DNA from: Oscillospiraceae bacterium
GTDB lineage: Bacteria; Bacillota; Clostridia; Oscillospirales; Oscillospiraceae
Assembly: GCA_017466215.1 (NCBI GenBank)
Contig: JAFTUO010000014.1
Span: forward strand, 1-62,726
Direction of reading: 5' to 3'
Length of the DNA: 62,726 nt
Numbering within the stretch: the stretch's first letter is position 1; every line of letters starts with the position of its first letter. Shown piece after piece: positions 16,392-25,227 of this stretch. Position numbers and translations under genes: made by a program. Below the pieces are notes generated by a model, which saw only the letters and a program-made list of their open reading frames with translations, was not told where the DNA came from and did not search any database.

Positions 16392-17522
16392 ATGCGAATT
16401 GGACTTCTTGGTTTTGGTACTGTGGGCAAAGGCGTGTATGAGCTGACCTCTGCCAGAGCGGATATGCAGGTGGTGCGGGTATTGTGCCGCCGCCAGCTAC
16501 AGCTGCCGGATGTGCAGGTTACCCACGACTTTAAAGATATTTTGAATGATGAGACCATTGATACGGTGGTGGAAGCCATCGGCGGTCTGCATCCGGCCTT
16601 CGAGTATGTCAAGGCCGCCATCGAGGCTGGCAAGAACGTTGCTACTGCCAACAAGGCAATGATGGCTACATATTATGACGAGCTGCTGCCCCTGGCACAG
16701 GAAAAGGGTGTATTTTTGCGCTGCACCGCATCTGTCGGCGGCGGCATCGGCTGGCTCAGCGAGCTGGAGCGGGTACGCCGGGTGGAAGCGGTCCACTATG
16801 TGGGCGGCATTATGAACGGCACTTGCAACTATATCCTGGACGCGATGGCCCGGATGGACCTGAGCTATGAGGAGGCGTTGGGTCGTGCCCAGGCGCTGGG
16901 CTATGCGGAGGCAGACCCCTCCACCGATATTGACGGCATCGACACCTGGCATAAGCTGATCGTGTCCGCCAACATCGCTTTTGGTGTAAGTCTGGATATT
17001 TCCGGCATCCCCGCCGCAGGCATCCGCAACATCACCAAGAAGGATATGGATACCTTCAAAAAGCACGGCCTGCTGTGCAAGCTGATCTCCACCGGTAAGT
17101 ATACTGATGGCGTATATGCCGCCTATGTGCAGCCCACGCTGATCCCGCTGACCGCGCCGGAGGCTGCTGTGCCGATGAACTACAATCTGATCACCCTGGA
17201 GGGCGATATCTCCGGCCGCCAGAGCTTCTTCGGTCAGGGCGCAGGACGCTATCCCACTGCATATAATGTTGTGCAGGACTGCGCAGATTTCTTAAACGGC
17301 AGAGGCTTCTATAGCAGCTACGGCAAGAAAGTCGGCGTGTGCAACGAAGAAAAGTACAGCTACTATGTCCGCGGAAAGGTGGATAGCTGGCTGGAGGAAA
17401 ATACGGAAGAAACCTGGGGTAAGGCCATCGTTACCAAGCCCGTCAGCGTGCAGAAAATGCACGACTGGCTGAAAGCAAACCCCGACGCCTTCATCGCGGC
17501 ACTGCCGAAGAAGGCACTGTAA
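16392..17522 (+). CDS. hom: Homoserine dehydrogenase
   Basis: Reduces aspartate-semialdehyde to homoserine with NAD(P)H, the branch to threonine and methionine. It starts with a Rossmann motif GLLGFGTVGKGV and carries the catalytic-domain signatures IMNGTCNYIL and GYAEADPSTDIDGID. At 376 residues it is shorter than forms with a C-terminal ACT domain (about 430), so no ACT domain is expected and feedback control may lie with the kinase. AGGAGG is 8 bases before the ATG; the open frame extends upstream through the promoter and is not used. First gene of hom-aspartate kinase-asd. Confidence 0.95.
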   Translation: MRIGLLGFGTVGKGVYELTSARADMQVVRVLCRRQLQLPDVQVTHDFKDILNDETIDTVVEAIGGLHPAFEYVKAAIEAGKNVATANKAMMATYYDELLPLAQEKGVFLRCTASVGGGIGWLSELERVRRVEAVHYVGGIMNGTCNYILDAMARMDLSYEEALGRAQALGYAEADPSTDIDGIDTWHKLIVSANIAFGVSLDISGIPAAGIRNITKKDMDTFKKHGLLCKLISTGKYTDGVYAAYVQPTLIPLTAPEAAVPMNYNLITLEGDISGRQSFFGQGAGRYPTAYNVVQDCADFLNGRGFYSSYGKKVGVCNEEKYSYYVRGKVDSWLEENTEETWGKAIVTKPVSVQKMHDWLKANPDAFIAALPKKAL

Positions 17523-17541
17523 AGAAAAGAGGACGAACGGT

Positions 17542-18858
17542 ATGTTAAAGGTAGTAAAATTTGGCGGCTCATCTATGGCAGATGCCGGCCAGTACCGTAA
17601 AATTCGGGATATTATTCTGGATGACCCCGCCCGTCAGGTGGTGGTAGTCTCCGCCGCAGGCAAGCGCTTCAGCGATGACCATAAGATCACGGACCTGCTG
17701 TACCTGTGCCACGCCCACTCGCAGTACGGTGTGGACTGCAACCGGGTCTTTGATATGATCAAGAGCCGTTATCAGGAGATCCGCGCAGACCTGGGTATCA
17801 CGGTGGAAATTGATGATGAGCTGGATGCACTGAAGCGTCGACTGGATAAAAAGGCCATTTCTCAGGATGAGCTGGCAAGCCGCGGCGAGTATTTCTCCGC
17901 AAAGCTGATGGCAGCATATCTGGGCTTCAAGTTTGTGGATTCCGCAGATTGGGTCTTCTTCAAGATGGACGGTACGGTGGATAAGGAGAAGTCCTACGCC
18001 GCGCTGAAGGAGCTGGCAGCCGGAGAAAGCGTTGTCATTCCCGGCTTCTACGGCAAGATGCCCGACGGCAACATCAAGACCTTTACCCGCGGCGGCAGCG
18101 ACATCACCGGTGCGCTGGCAGCAGCGGCACTGGATGCGGATATCTATGAAAACTGGACCGATGTTTCCGGTATTCTGATGGCAGACCCCCGTATCGTGGA
18201 AAACCCCGAGACCATTCCCGAGGTTACATATGACGAGCTGCGTGAATTAAGCTATTCCGGTGCGCAGGTGCTGCACGAGGGTACGATCTTCCCCGTCCGG
18301 GAGAAGAGCATCCCCCTGAACATCCGCAATACCAATGCCCCCGCCGATGCCGGCACGATGATCAAGGAAGGCTTCGATACCCCCGTTAACCCCGACCGGT
18401 TTATCACCGGTATCACCGGCAAGAAGAACTTTTCCATCATTTCTATTTCCAAGCGTGGCCTTAGCAATGAGGTCGGCACGCTGCGCAAGATCCTGACCGT
18501 TCTGGAGCGGCACAATATTTCTGTGGACTATGTCCCCAACGGCATCGACAATGTTTCCGTTGTGCTGGAGACCGATGCGCTGACTCCCAATCTTTACGAT
18601 GTCCTGCAGGAGATCCAGGCGGAGGTCAACCCAGATACCGTGGATGTCCACGACCAGATTGCTGTGGTCGCCGCTGTTGGCCGCCATATGGCGGGCCGGC
18701 CCGGTATTTCCGGCAAGCTGTTTGCTGCGCTGGGCGAAGCGGGCATCAATATCCGTATGATCAACCAGGGCCCGGACGAACTGAACATCATCTTCGGCGT
18801 CAGCAATGATGATTTCGCTCAGGCCATCCGCGTGCTGTACAACAGCTTCGCAAAATAA
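17542..18858 (+). CDS. lysC: Aspartate kinase
   Basis: Phosphorylates aspartate, the entry step to lysine, threonine, methionine and diaminopimelate. The 438 residues begin VVKFGGSSMADAGQYRKI (kinase motif KFGGSS) and contain FTRGGSDITGALAAAALDAD. Two ACT-like regulatory domains fill the C-terminus (about 300-438; GRHMAGRPGISGKLFAALGE and INIRMINQGPDELNI), so it is probably feedback-inhibited. It starts 19 bases after hom with a modest AGAGGA site, and asd follows after 22 bases. Which isozyme class it belongs to is not resolved; the symbol is generic. Confidence 0.93.
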   Translation: MLKVVKFGGSSMADAGQYRKIRDIILDDPARQVVVVSAAGKRFSDDHKITDLLYLCHAHSQYGVDCNRVFDMIKSRYQEIRADLGITVEIDDELDALKRRLDKKAISQDELASRGEYFSAKLMAAYLGFKFVDSADWVFFKMDGTVDKEKSYAALKELAAGESVVIPGFYGKMPDGNIKTFTRGGSDITGALAAAALDADIYENWTDVSGILMADPRIVENPETIPEVTYDELRELSYSGAQVLHEGTIFPVREKSIPLNIRNTNAPADAGTMIKEGFDTPVNPDRFITGITGKKNFSIISISKRGLSNEVGTLRKILTVLERHNISVDYVPNGIDNVSVVLETDALTPNLYDVLQEIQAEVNPDTVDVHDQIAVVAAVGRHMAGRPGISGKLFAALGEAGINIRMINQGPDELNIIFGVSNDDFAQAIRVLYNSFAK

Positions 18859-18880
18859 CCCTATTCCCGGAGGTAATTCT

Positions 18881-19882
18881 ATGAAGACATATACCGTTGC
18901 TGTCCTGGGCGCCACCGGCGCTGTAGGACAGGAAATGATCAAAATTCTGCAGGAGCGCAATTTCCCCGTAGGCAAGCTGATCCCCCTGGCCAGCGCCCGC
19001 AGCGCAGGCAAGACCCTGAAATTTAACGGCGAGGACGTTGTGATCCGGGAAGCCTGCAACGAGGCGTTCACCGGCGTGGACATCGTTCTGGGTGCAGCGG
19101 AGAATGACATCGCCAAGCAGTTTGCTCCGGCTATCATTGCCGCCGGCGCTGTGTTTGTGGATAATTCTTCCGCATTCCGTATGGATCCCAAGGTGCCCTT
19201 GGTGGTGCCCGAGGTCAACCCCGAGGATGTGAAGTGGCACAGCGGCATCATCTCCAATCCCAACTGCTCCACCATCATCACCGTTACCGCGGTCAATGCC
19301 CTGAACGCCATTTCTCCCATCCGTAGTATGACCGCTTCTACATACCAGGCAGTTTCCGGCGCAGGCGCTGGTGGCCCGGTGGAGCTGATGGAAGAGGTCG
19401 AGGCACTGCGCGTGGGCGAAAATTACGAGCCCAAGGTGTTCTCTCACCAGATCGCCTACAACCTGATCCCCCAGATCGGCGGCGGTCAGGACAACGGCTA
19501 CACCAGCGAGGAAATGAAGCTGCATAACGAGGGCAGAAAGATCATGCACCTGCCGGAGCTGAATGTTACCTGTACCTGCGTCCGTGTGCCGGTGGTCCGC
19601 AGCCACTCCATTTCTGTTTCCTGCCACTTTGACGTTCCCGTAACTGTGGAGCAGGCTAGAGAGGTCATCGCGAAAGCCCCCGGCTGCCGCCTTGTTGACG
19701 ACCTGGGCGCAAAGCAGTATCCTATGCCCCTGGAGACCACCGATCAGGATCTGGTCTTCGTCGGCCGTATCCGCAAGGATATCACCGATCCCTGCGGCCT
19801 GGCACTGTGGTGCTGCGGCGATCAGGTGCGTAAGGGCGCGGCGACCAATGCCGTCCAGATCGCAGAGCTGCTGCTGAAGTAA
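18881..19882 (+). CDS. asd: Aspartate-semialdehyde dehydrogenase
   Basis: Reduces aspartyl phosphate to aspartate semialdehyde. The 333 residues start with an NADP-binding motif VAVLGATGAVGQEMIKIL and hold the catalytic Cys at 129 in SNPNCSTI and the YQAVSGAGAGGP segment. GGAGGT precedes the ATG at 18881; an upstream ATG at 18806 lies inside the kinase gene. Last gene of the hom-kinase-asd operon, closed by a terminator, so the three enzymes link aspartate to homoserine in a single transcript. Confidence 0.96.
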   Translation: MKTYTVAVLGATGAVGQEMIKILQERNFPVGKLIPLASARSAGKTLKFNGEDVVIREACNEAFTGVDIVLGAAENDIAKQFAPAIIAAGAVFVDNSSAFRMDPKVPLVVPEVNPEDVKWHSGIISNPNCSTIITVTAVNALNAISPIRSMTASTYQAVSGAGAGGPVELMEEVEALRVGENYEPKVFSHQIAYNLIPQIGGGQDNGYTSEEMKLHNEGRKIMHLPELNVTCTCVRVPVVRSHSISVSCHFDVPVTVEQAREVIAKAPGCRLVDDLGAKQYPMPLETTDQDLVFVGRIRKDITDPCGLALWCCGDQVRKGAATNAVQIAELLLK

Positions 19883-19891
19883 GATAATAGC

Positions 19892-19925
19892 AAAATCCCG
19901 GAGTTTTCACTCCGGGATTTTTACT
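19892..19925 (+). terminator. Terminator after asd
   Basis: AAATCCCGGAGT stem with its exact complement, TTTC loop, T run after. Confidence 0.88.
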
Positions 19926-19930
19926 GTTTA

Positions 19931-20164
19931 CTTGCCTCTCCCTCTGGGAGAGGTGCCCAGTGCGCACACTGGGCGGAGAGGGGATGCGAAGGGAGCGCCG
20001 CCGGTGGCGGAGAAAGCGACCTGAGCGCGTGGCAGAGGTCGGCAGAAAGCAAGCCTGCTTTGACAGGCGAAGCTTTTGCTGGGCACCGCAACAGGAGTTG
20101 CCAAGAAACCCTCTCAGTCAAAAATCAAAGATTTTTGCCAGCTCTCCCAAAGGGAGAGCCAAGG
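19931..20164. repeat. Dispersed hairpin repeat, family B (long copy)
   Basis: Left end CTCTCCCTCTGGGAGAGGTG followed by a GCCCAGTGCGCACACTGGGC hairpin; right end GCTCTCCCAAAGGGAGAGCC. The right half carries the core AAAAATCAAAGATTTTTGCC also found in family A. About 110 extra bases lie in the middle compared with the copy at 34645-34763. It fills the 303-base gap between asd and the convergent metallo-hydrolase gene; no gene is seen. Confidence 0.8.
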
Positions 20165-20185
20165 ATTATTCACAATTCAATTTCG

Positions 20186-21055
20186 TTATGCCGCGTTGGG
20201 GAAGATATGCTCCTCGCCCCAAAGTAAGTAAATGTCTTTTCCGTCAGAGCGGGCCACGATGGTAGAGCATTCGTCGGTGCGCAGGACGGTAACCTCTGCG
20301 TCCCGCAGGCGGGACAGCGGGTCCTCGTGGGGATGACCGTAGGAGTTGTCCTTGCCGCAGCTGATGATGCCGTAGGTGGGCATAACCTCCCGCAGGAAGC
20401 GGTAGCCGGTGGAGGTTTCGCTGCCGTGGTGGCCAACCTTCAGAACGTCGGCCTTCAGATCAGCACCGCTGTCTATCAGGTCGTTTTCCGCAGTGCGCTC
20501 CATATCACCGGTCAGCAGGAAACGGTTGTCGCCGTGCTGCACCATCAGCACAATGGACAGATTGTTGAGCTCGTCATATTCCTTTACCGGGCCGATGACG
20601 GTGATGGTAGCATCGCCCAGATTAAATACCTGCCCTACCTGGGGCTGTTCCACTTCCTTGTCCCGCTTGGCTACACTTTTCAGGAAGTTGCGGGTGGGAT
20701 TGGTGCTGTTGGGGATGGGGGAGGACCAGACGGTATCCACCGGGATCATATCAATGACGGTGGAAAGTCCGCCGATGTGATCCTCGTGGGGGTGGGTCGC
20801 CACCACCAGATCCAGCTTCTGAACGCCCTGCAGTTGCAGGTATGCTGCCACCGCTTCGCCGTCGCCATCGTTGCCGCCGTCTACAAGGGCAAAATGGCCG
20901 TTATATTCCAGCAGGGTGCAGTCTGCCTGGCCAACGTCGATAAAATGTACCCAAAGCTGCTCCTGGACGGGCGTAACGATATTGCCTTGCTGCTTTGGCG
21001 CGCAGCCACACAGCAGCAGGCAAACCAGAAGCAGAATCGCAGTTATTTTTCTCAT
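20186..21055 (-). CDS. Metallo-beta-lactamase-fold lipoprotein (ComEC C-terminal-like hydrolase)
   Basis: 289 residues with a lipoprotein signal peptide (ILLLVCLLLCGC, lipidated Cys at about 18), so anchored to the outer face of the membrane. The body is an MBL-fold hydrolase resembling the C-terminal domain of ComEC: HFIDVGQADCTLLEY, the metal motif THPHEDHIGG, LLTGDME and KVGHHGS. Such stand-alone proteins are predicted nucleases or phosphodiesterases; the substrate here is unknown. Its ATG overlaps the stop of the upstream SDR gene (ATGA), so the two are probably co-translated. Confidence 0.85.
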   Translation of the reverse strand: MRKITAILLLVCLLLCGCAPKQQGNIVTPVQEQLWVHFIDVGQADCTLLEYNGHFALVDGGNDGDGEAVAAYLQLQGVQKLDLVVATHPHEDHIGGLSTVIDMIPVDTVWSSPIPNSTNPTRNFLKSVAKRDKEVEQPQVGQVFNLGDATITVIGPVKEYDELNNLSIVLMVQHGDNRFLLTGDMERTAENDLIDSGADLKADVLKVGHHGSETSTGYRFLREVMPTYGIISCGKDNSYGHPHEDPLSRLRDAEVTVLRTDECSTIVARSDGKDIYLLWGEEHIFPNAA

Positions 21056-21858
21056 TTGCGTTCCTCCACAGTAAGGTTTTTATTGTTTTTCGCCTTTTTC
21101 TGCTGACTCAGCCAGATGCTCATCACAAAACGGTGGGGGACAAGCTTCACAAGCAGTACCTGCGCCTTGATGGGGAAACCGTGGACAGAATAGTCCTTTT
21201 TGGTCTTGTACAGATCCTTAAGGCCGGTGGCAACCACGTCCTTTGCCTCGTACAGATGATTGTAATACTGCACTTCGCCGTCGTTGGTCTCAATGGCGTG
21301 GTTGAAAAATTCGGTCTTGACCCAGCCGGGATTCATTGCCATCACCCGGATGCTATCCTTTTTCAGCTCCCTGCTGATGGCACGGGAATAGCTCAGGACG
21401 AATGCCTTGGTAGCGCCGTAGGTGGCGATGTAGGGAACGGGCTGGAATGCGGAAAGGCTGTCCAGCTGCAGAATGTGGCTGCCGGCGTTCATATAGGGCA
21501 GGGTGATCCGGGTCATCATCACCAGCGCCTTGCAGTTTAGATCCAGCATATGGCAGTCGTCAATGGGATCGACCTTGCGGAAATCGCCGAATTTGCCGAA
21601 GCCGGCGGCGTTGACCAGCAGCTTTACATTGGGCTTTTCGGCTTCCAGAAGCTTTGAAAATGCGTCAAAGCTTTCACTATTGACCAAATCCAGCACGATG
21701 GGGCGGACGGGGATGGCGCACTCTTCTTTCAGAGAATCCAGCGCCGCCTGACGGCGGGCAATGACCCAGATCTCGTCTACGCTGACGTAATTGCTCAGCT
21801 GCAGGACGAATTCCCGACCCATACCGGAGGATGCGCCGGTAACGATAGCAATGTTCAT
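21052..21858 (-). CDS. Short-chain dehydrogenase/reductase (SDR)
   Basis: Classical SDR of 268 residues with the cofactor motif TGASSGMGREF (TGxxxGxG), the NAAGFG motif (NxAG) and the catalytic YGATKAF (YxxxK) preceded by a Ser about 13 residues earlier (LDSLSAF). Start set at 21858 with AGAGGT 7 bases upstream; the frame is open for 8 more codons. A hydrophobic C-terminal stretch (VLLVKLVPHRFVMSIWL) may associate with membrane. The substrate cannot be predicted. It is cotranscribed with the MBL lipoprotein gene. Confidence 0.88.
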   Translation of the reverse strand: MNIAIVTGASSGMGREFVLQLSNYVSVDEIWVIARRQAALDSLKEECAIPVRPIVLDLVNSESFDAFSKLLEAEKPNVKLLVNAAGFGKFGDFRKVDPIDDCHMLDLNCKALVMMTRITLPYMNAGSHILQLDSLSAFQPVPYIATYGATKAFVLSYSRAISRELKKDSIRVMAMNPGWVKTEFFNHAIETNDGEVQYYNHLYEAKDVVATGLKDLYKTKKDYSVHGFPIKAQVLLVKLVPHRFVMSIWLSQQKKAKNNKNLTVEERK

Positions 21859-21880
21859 ATTTTTACCTCTTTCTATAGAC

Positions 21881-21915
21881 AAAGGGCGACGGAGAAAGCT
21901 TCTCCGTCGCCCTTT
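21881..21915 (-). terminator. Hairpin after hfq, probable terminator
   Basis: 15-bp perfect stem AAAGGGCGACGGAGA with its complement, 5-base loop. The minus-strand T run after it is only TTT, so termination may be partial and let the SDR genes be read. Confidence 0.6.
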
Positions 21916-21919
21916 GGTG

Positions 21920-22150
21920 CTAGTTGATCGGCCCAGCGGCCTTCAGCTGCTTCATCGGTGCAAGGGTCGAGATGGCGTGCTTGTAGATCATTTGCTGTCT
22001 GCCCTCGCTGACCAGAACCACCACGAAGCTGTCAAAGCCGACGATGGTCCCACGGAGTTGGAAGCCGTTCATCAGAAACAGCGTTACCGGCACCTTGTCC
22101 CGGCGCACCTCCTGAAGAATAGCATCCTGTAAATTGATATTGTCTGACAT
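21920..22150 (-). CDS. hfq: RNA chaperone Hfq
   Basis: 76-residue Sm-like hexameric RNA-binding protein that helps small RNAs pair with mRNAs. Sm1 (VTLFLMNGFQLRGTIVGFDS) and Sm2 with the IYKHAIS motif (canonical YKHA) are intact. Start set at 22150 (MSDNINLQD), preceded by GAGGG; the 11-codon upward extension overlaps that site. It ends in TAG, the only other clear TAG-terminated housekeeping gene in the window. It follows miaA by 46 bases in the conserved miaA-hfq order. Confidence 0.96.
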   Translation of the reverse strand: MSDNINLQDAILQEVRRDKVPVTLFLMNGFQLRGTIVGFDSFVVVLVSEGRQQMIYKHAISTLAPMKQLKAAGPIN

Positions 22151-22196
22151 ATGTATACCCTCTTTCTTTGAAATGACATACATATGTTAGCATTTT

Positions 22197-23132
22197 TTAA
22201 TTGTCGAATTCGTTTATAATCTGTCGCGCGCGCTCCAGAATTTTCCCGAAATCGTCATCACTCTTGCGCGTCAGCCAATGCATCCGCTCATTTCTGCGAA
22301 ACCAGGTCAGCTGCCGCTTGGCATAATGACGGGAAGATTGCCGAACCTGGTCAGCGGCCTCCGCAATGGAGATCTTTCCCACCAGCGCGTCTACAAATTC
22401 CTTGTAGCCAATGGCTTGCATTGCGGTGCATTTGGCGGGGATGCCCTCAGCCAGCAGGCTCTGAATTTCTTCCACCAATCCGGCTTCCAGCATCACATCC
22501 ACACGCTTGTCAATGCGATTATAAAGGTCGGCGCGATCTTCAAAATCCAAGCCTAGCCATAGGGGATTATACTTGGGCGGAATGGCCTGGGTCTTGCGGT
22601 TATGCTCGGTGATGGTCTCGCCGGTTTCATAGTATACTTCCAGCGCCCGGATGATCCGCTTGCGGTCTTTTAAGTGCAGCCGCGCGGCGGCCTCCGGGTC
22701 GATGCTGTGCAGTAGCGCCAGCATCGCTTCCATACCCTCGGCATCTGCTTGCGCCTCCAATTTTTCCCGCATACCGGTGGAGGGGAAGGGGGCAAAATCG
22801 TTGCCCTTGATTAAGGAATCCATATAAAGCCCTGTACCGCCGGCGATGATGGCGGTCTTTCCCCGGGCCACAATGTCATCGACGATCTTGGATGCCAGGC
22901 AGCAGTAGCGGCTGACGGAAAAATCTTCATCCGGCTCGGCAACATCCAGCATATGGTGAGGGATGCCCTGCATTTCGTCTTGGGTAGGTTTTGCCGTGCC
23001 GATGTCCATCCGGCGATACACCTGCATCGAGTCGCAGGATACCACTTCGCCATTCAGCTCTTTTGCCAGCTCTACAGCAAGGGCGGTCTTTCCGGAGGCC
23101 GTCGGCCCGGCAATACATATGATATTGTTCAA
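22197..23132 (-). CDS. miaA: tRNA dimethylallyltransferase, TTG start
   Basis: Adds a dimethylallyl group to N6 of A37 in tRNAs reading codons that start with U; MiaB then methylthiolates it. The 311 residues carry the P-loop GPTASGKTALA, DSMQVYRRMDIGTAKPT and GGTGLY. The first codon is TTG at 23132-23130, with AAAGGAGGA 9-10 bases upstream; no ATG or GTG fits the conserved N-terminus. It is separated from mutL by a family C repeat, yet shares strand and order with mutL and hfq. Confidence 0.95.
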   Translation of the reverse strand: MNNIICIAGPTASGKTALAVELAKELNGEVVSCDSMQVYRRMDIGTAKPTQDEMQGIPHHMLDVAEPDEDFSVSRYCCLASKIVDDIVARGKTAIIAGGTGLYMDSLIKGNDFAPFPSTGMREKLEAQADAEGMEAMLALLHSIDPEAAARLHLKDRKRIIRALEVYYETGETITEHNRKTQAIPPKYNPLWLGLDFEDRADLYNRIDKRVDVMLEAGLVEEIQSLLAEGIPAKCTAMQAIGYKEFVDALVGKISIAEAADQVRQSSRHYAKRQLTWFRRNERMHWLTRKSDDDFGKILERARQIINEFDN

Positions 23133-23209
23133 GGCCGTTGTCCTCCTTTATGGTACTTGTGCAGAAGAGCCCAAAGGCTCCCCTGTGCAGCAATGTCATC
23201 AAGTTAGTA

Positions 23210-23332
23210 TGTCATTGCGAGGAGGGCGAATGCCCGACGTGGCAATCTCCTGGTGCCATCTAAATTACTGCACAGAGCCTTGGGAGATTGCTCCGGGAGA
23301 TTCCCACGGGCCTAACGGCCCTCGGAATGACA
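23210..23332. repeat. Dispersed repeat, family C (second copy)
   Basis: Ends TGTCATTGCGAGG and CCTCGGAATGACA; interior CCCGACGTGGCAATCTCC and GGGAGATTGC. It is related to 14293-14389 with about 25 extra bases, and lies in the 226-base mutL-miaA gap. A remnant of a family A end (TAAAGGGAGGCTT) lies at about 23347-23360. Confidence 0.8.
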
Positions 23333-23358
23333 AATTTCTTTCGTGTATAAAGGGAGGC

Positions 23359-25221
23359 TTAAGTGCGCTTGAATTGTTTTTCCAGCTGCTTTTTGCTTAG
23401 GGAAACGCAGATGGGGCGGCCGTGGGGACAGTATTTCAGGTCTTCCCGGGACATAACCTGCTTTACCAGCGCCAGCAGCTCCTTGGAATCATTCAGCCAG
23501 CCGGCCTTGATGGCGGCCTTGCAGGCCACGGTGTGCAGGATCTCATCCCGCACGGTATCCTTTTTCTCCCGGCGGCCGCTGAGCAGGTCTGCAGCGATGG
23601 TTTCCGCGGCCTCTGCTGCGCCCTCGGGGCTTAGATCCATCGGGATCTGCCGCAGAAGCACGGTGCTGTCGCCAAATTCCTCAACCTCGAAGCCCAGCTC
23701 GGCCAGAAGCGCTGTGTTGTTCAGCAATTCTGCCGCCGCGTCGGCACGCAGCTGCACCGGCACGGGGGTCAGCAGGATCTGGGAGGTGATGGCCTCCTGA
23801 TTGGCCTTTAGCTTTTCAAAGAGGATGCGCTCGTGGGCGGCGTGCTTGTCGATGAGGAAAGCATCCTCGCCCTGCTCAACGATAATGTAGGAGTTATAAA
23901 GTTCGCCCACCATCCGCCAGGGGATTTCCTCAGGCATAGGCATCACCGTCTGCTCCGGCTCTTTTTCGGCAGGAGGCGGCGCAACCGGCGTGGGCTTGGG
24001 GATGAAAACACTTTCCCGCAGGGGAACACTCTGCTGCTCAACAGCAGCCACTGTAGCCGCAGCTGCAGCAGGTGTAGGCTTGGGGGCTTCCTTGACAGCG
24101 GCAGAGAAATTCTTGTATTCCTCCGCCGTCATAGTGCGGAAGAAGGTCTCCTGCTTGGGTGCAGGTTTTGCAGCAGGTTTATAGGCGGGAACAGTCGGTT
24201 GGGGAGCGGGCTTGAACTGCACCTGGGGGCGGTCTGATTGCTTGTTCAGCGCTGCCAGGACGCCGTAGTGCACGCAGTCAAATACCGCCTTTTCCGACAG
24301 GAATTTCACCTCGGTCTTGGCAGGATGCACATTCACATCCACCGCATTGGCGGGTAAGCGCAGATGCAGTACGCAGGCGGGGAATTTGCCCACCATCAGC
24401 TGATTGCGGTAGGCTTCTTCCAGCGCGGACATCAAGAGCTTGGAGCGCACCGGGCGGTCATTGACGAAAAAGGTCTGCATATTGCGACTGGGACGGGCGT
24501 CGGTGGGCTTGGACACGTAGCCTGTGATGCTGTAATTATCCCAACGGCTGTCCACCTTGGCCATCCGTGCGCTGTCGCGACCGTAGACGCAGTAAACTGC
24601 CGCTTCCAATTCGCCCGTGCCGGGGGTGGAGAGGATCTGCTTGCCGTCCCGGATAAAGGTAAACGCCACCTCTGGGTGGGCCAGCGCCTGCAGCTGTACC
24701 GCGGCGGAAACTCTGCCGCCCTCCACGGTATCGGATTTCATAAATTTCATTCGGGCGGGGGTGTTGTAGAAAAGATCCCGCACGATAATGGTCGTACCCT
24801 CGGGGCAGCCGGCTTCGGATTCTTCGGTGATGACACCGGCTTCCAGGTGCAGGCTGACGCCGGACACAGCGCCGGCAGTTTTGGTCATCAGGTCAATGCG
24901 GCTGACAGAAGCGATGGCTGCCAAGGCTTCACCACGGAAACCCATGGTGGAGATAGCTGCCAAATCCTCAGCTGTGCGCAGCTTGGATGTGGCGTGGCGC
25001 AAAAAGGCAGTCTTGGCATCCTCGGGCGCCATACCGCAGCCGTTGTCGGTAACCCGCAGGAAGGTCATACCGCCGTCGCGGATCTCCACAGTGATCTTGG
25101 ATGCGCCGGCATCCACGGCGTTTTCCAGCAGCTCCTTGACGACGCTGGCAGGGCGCTCCACCACCTCACCGGCGGCGATCAAATTGGCAACGTGGGTAGA
25201 TAATTGAATAATTTTCGGCAT
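23359..25221 (-). CDS. mutL: DNA mismatch repair protein MutL
   Basis: Couples MutS mismatch recognition to strand nicking. The 620 residues have an N-terminal GHKL ATPase (LIAAGEVVERPASVVKELLE; DNGCGM; GFRGEAL), a Pro/Ala-rich linker (about 330-430) and a C-terminal dimerisation/endonuclease domain. The metal-site motif reads DKHAAHERILFE at about 457-468 (canonical DQHAxxERxxYE), with ACKAAIKAG and CPHGRP further on, so the intrinsic nuclease of MutH-less bacteria is expected. It starts 6 bases after the CPBP gene, within the same operon as mutS. Confidence 0.97.
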   Translation of the reverse strand: MPKIIQLSTHVANLIAAGEVVERPASVVKELLENAVDAGASKITVEIRDGGMTFLRVTDNGCGMAPEDAKTAFLRHATSKLRTAEDLAAISTMGFRGEALAAIASVSRIDLMTKTAGAVSGVSLHLEAGVITEESEAGCPEGTTIIVRDLFYNTPARMKFMKSDTVEGGRVSAAVQLQALAHPEVAFTFIRDGKQILSTPGTGELEAAVYCVYGRDSARMAKVDSRWDNYSITGYVSKPTDARPSRNMQTFFVNDRPVRSKLLMSALEEAYRNQLMVGKFPACVLHLRLPANAVDVNVHPAKTEVKFLSEKAVFDCVHYGVLAALNKQSDRPQVQFKPAPQPTVPAYKPAAKPAPKQETFFRTMTAEEYKNFSAAVKEAPKPTPAAAAATVAAVEQQSVPLRESVFIPKPTPVAPPPAEKEPEQTVMPMPEEIPWRMVGELYNSYIIVEQGEDAFLIDKHAAHERILFEKLKANQEAITSQILLTPVPVQLRADAAAELLNNTALLAELGFEVEEFGDSTVLLRQIPMDLSPEGAAEAAETIAADLLSGRREKKDTVRDEILHTVACKAAIKAGWLNDSKELLALVKQVMSREDLKYCPHGRPICVSLSKKQLEKQFKRT

Positions 25222-25227
25222 AAAGAA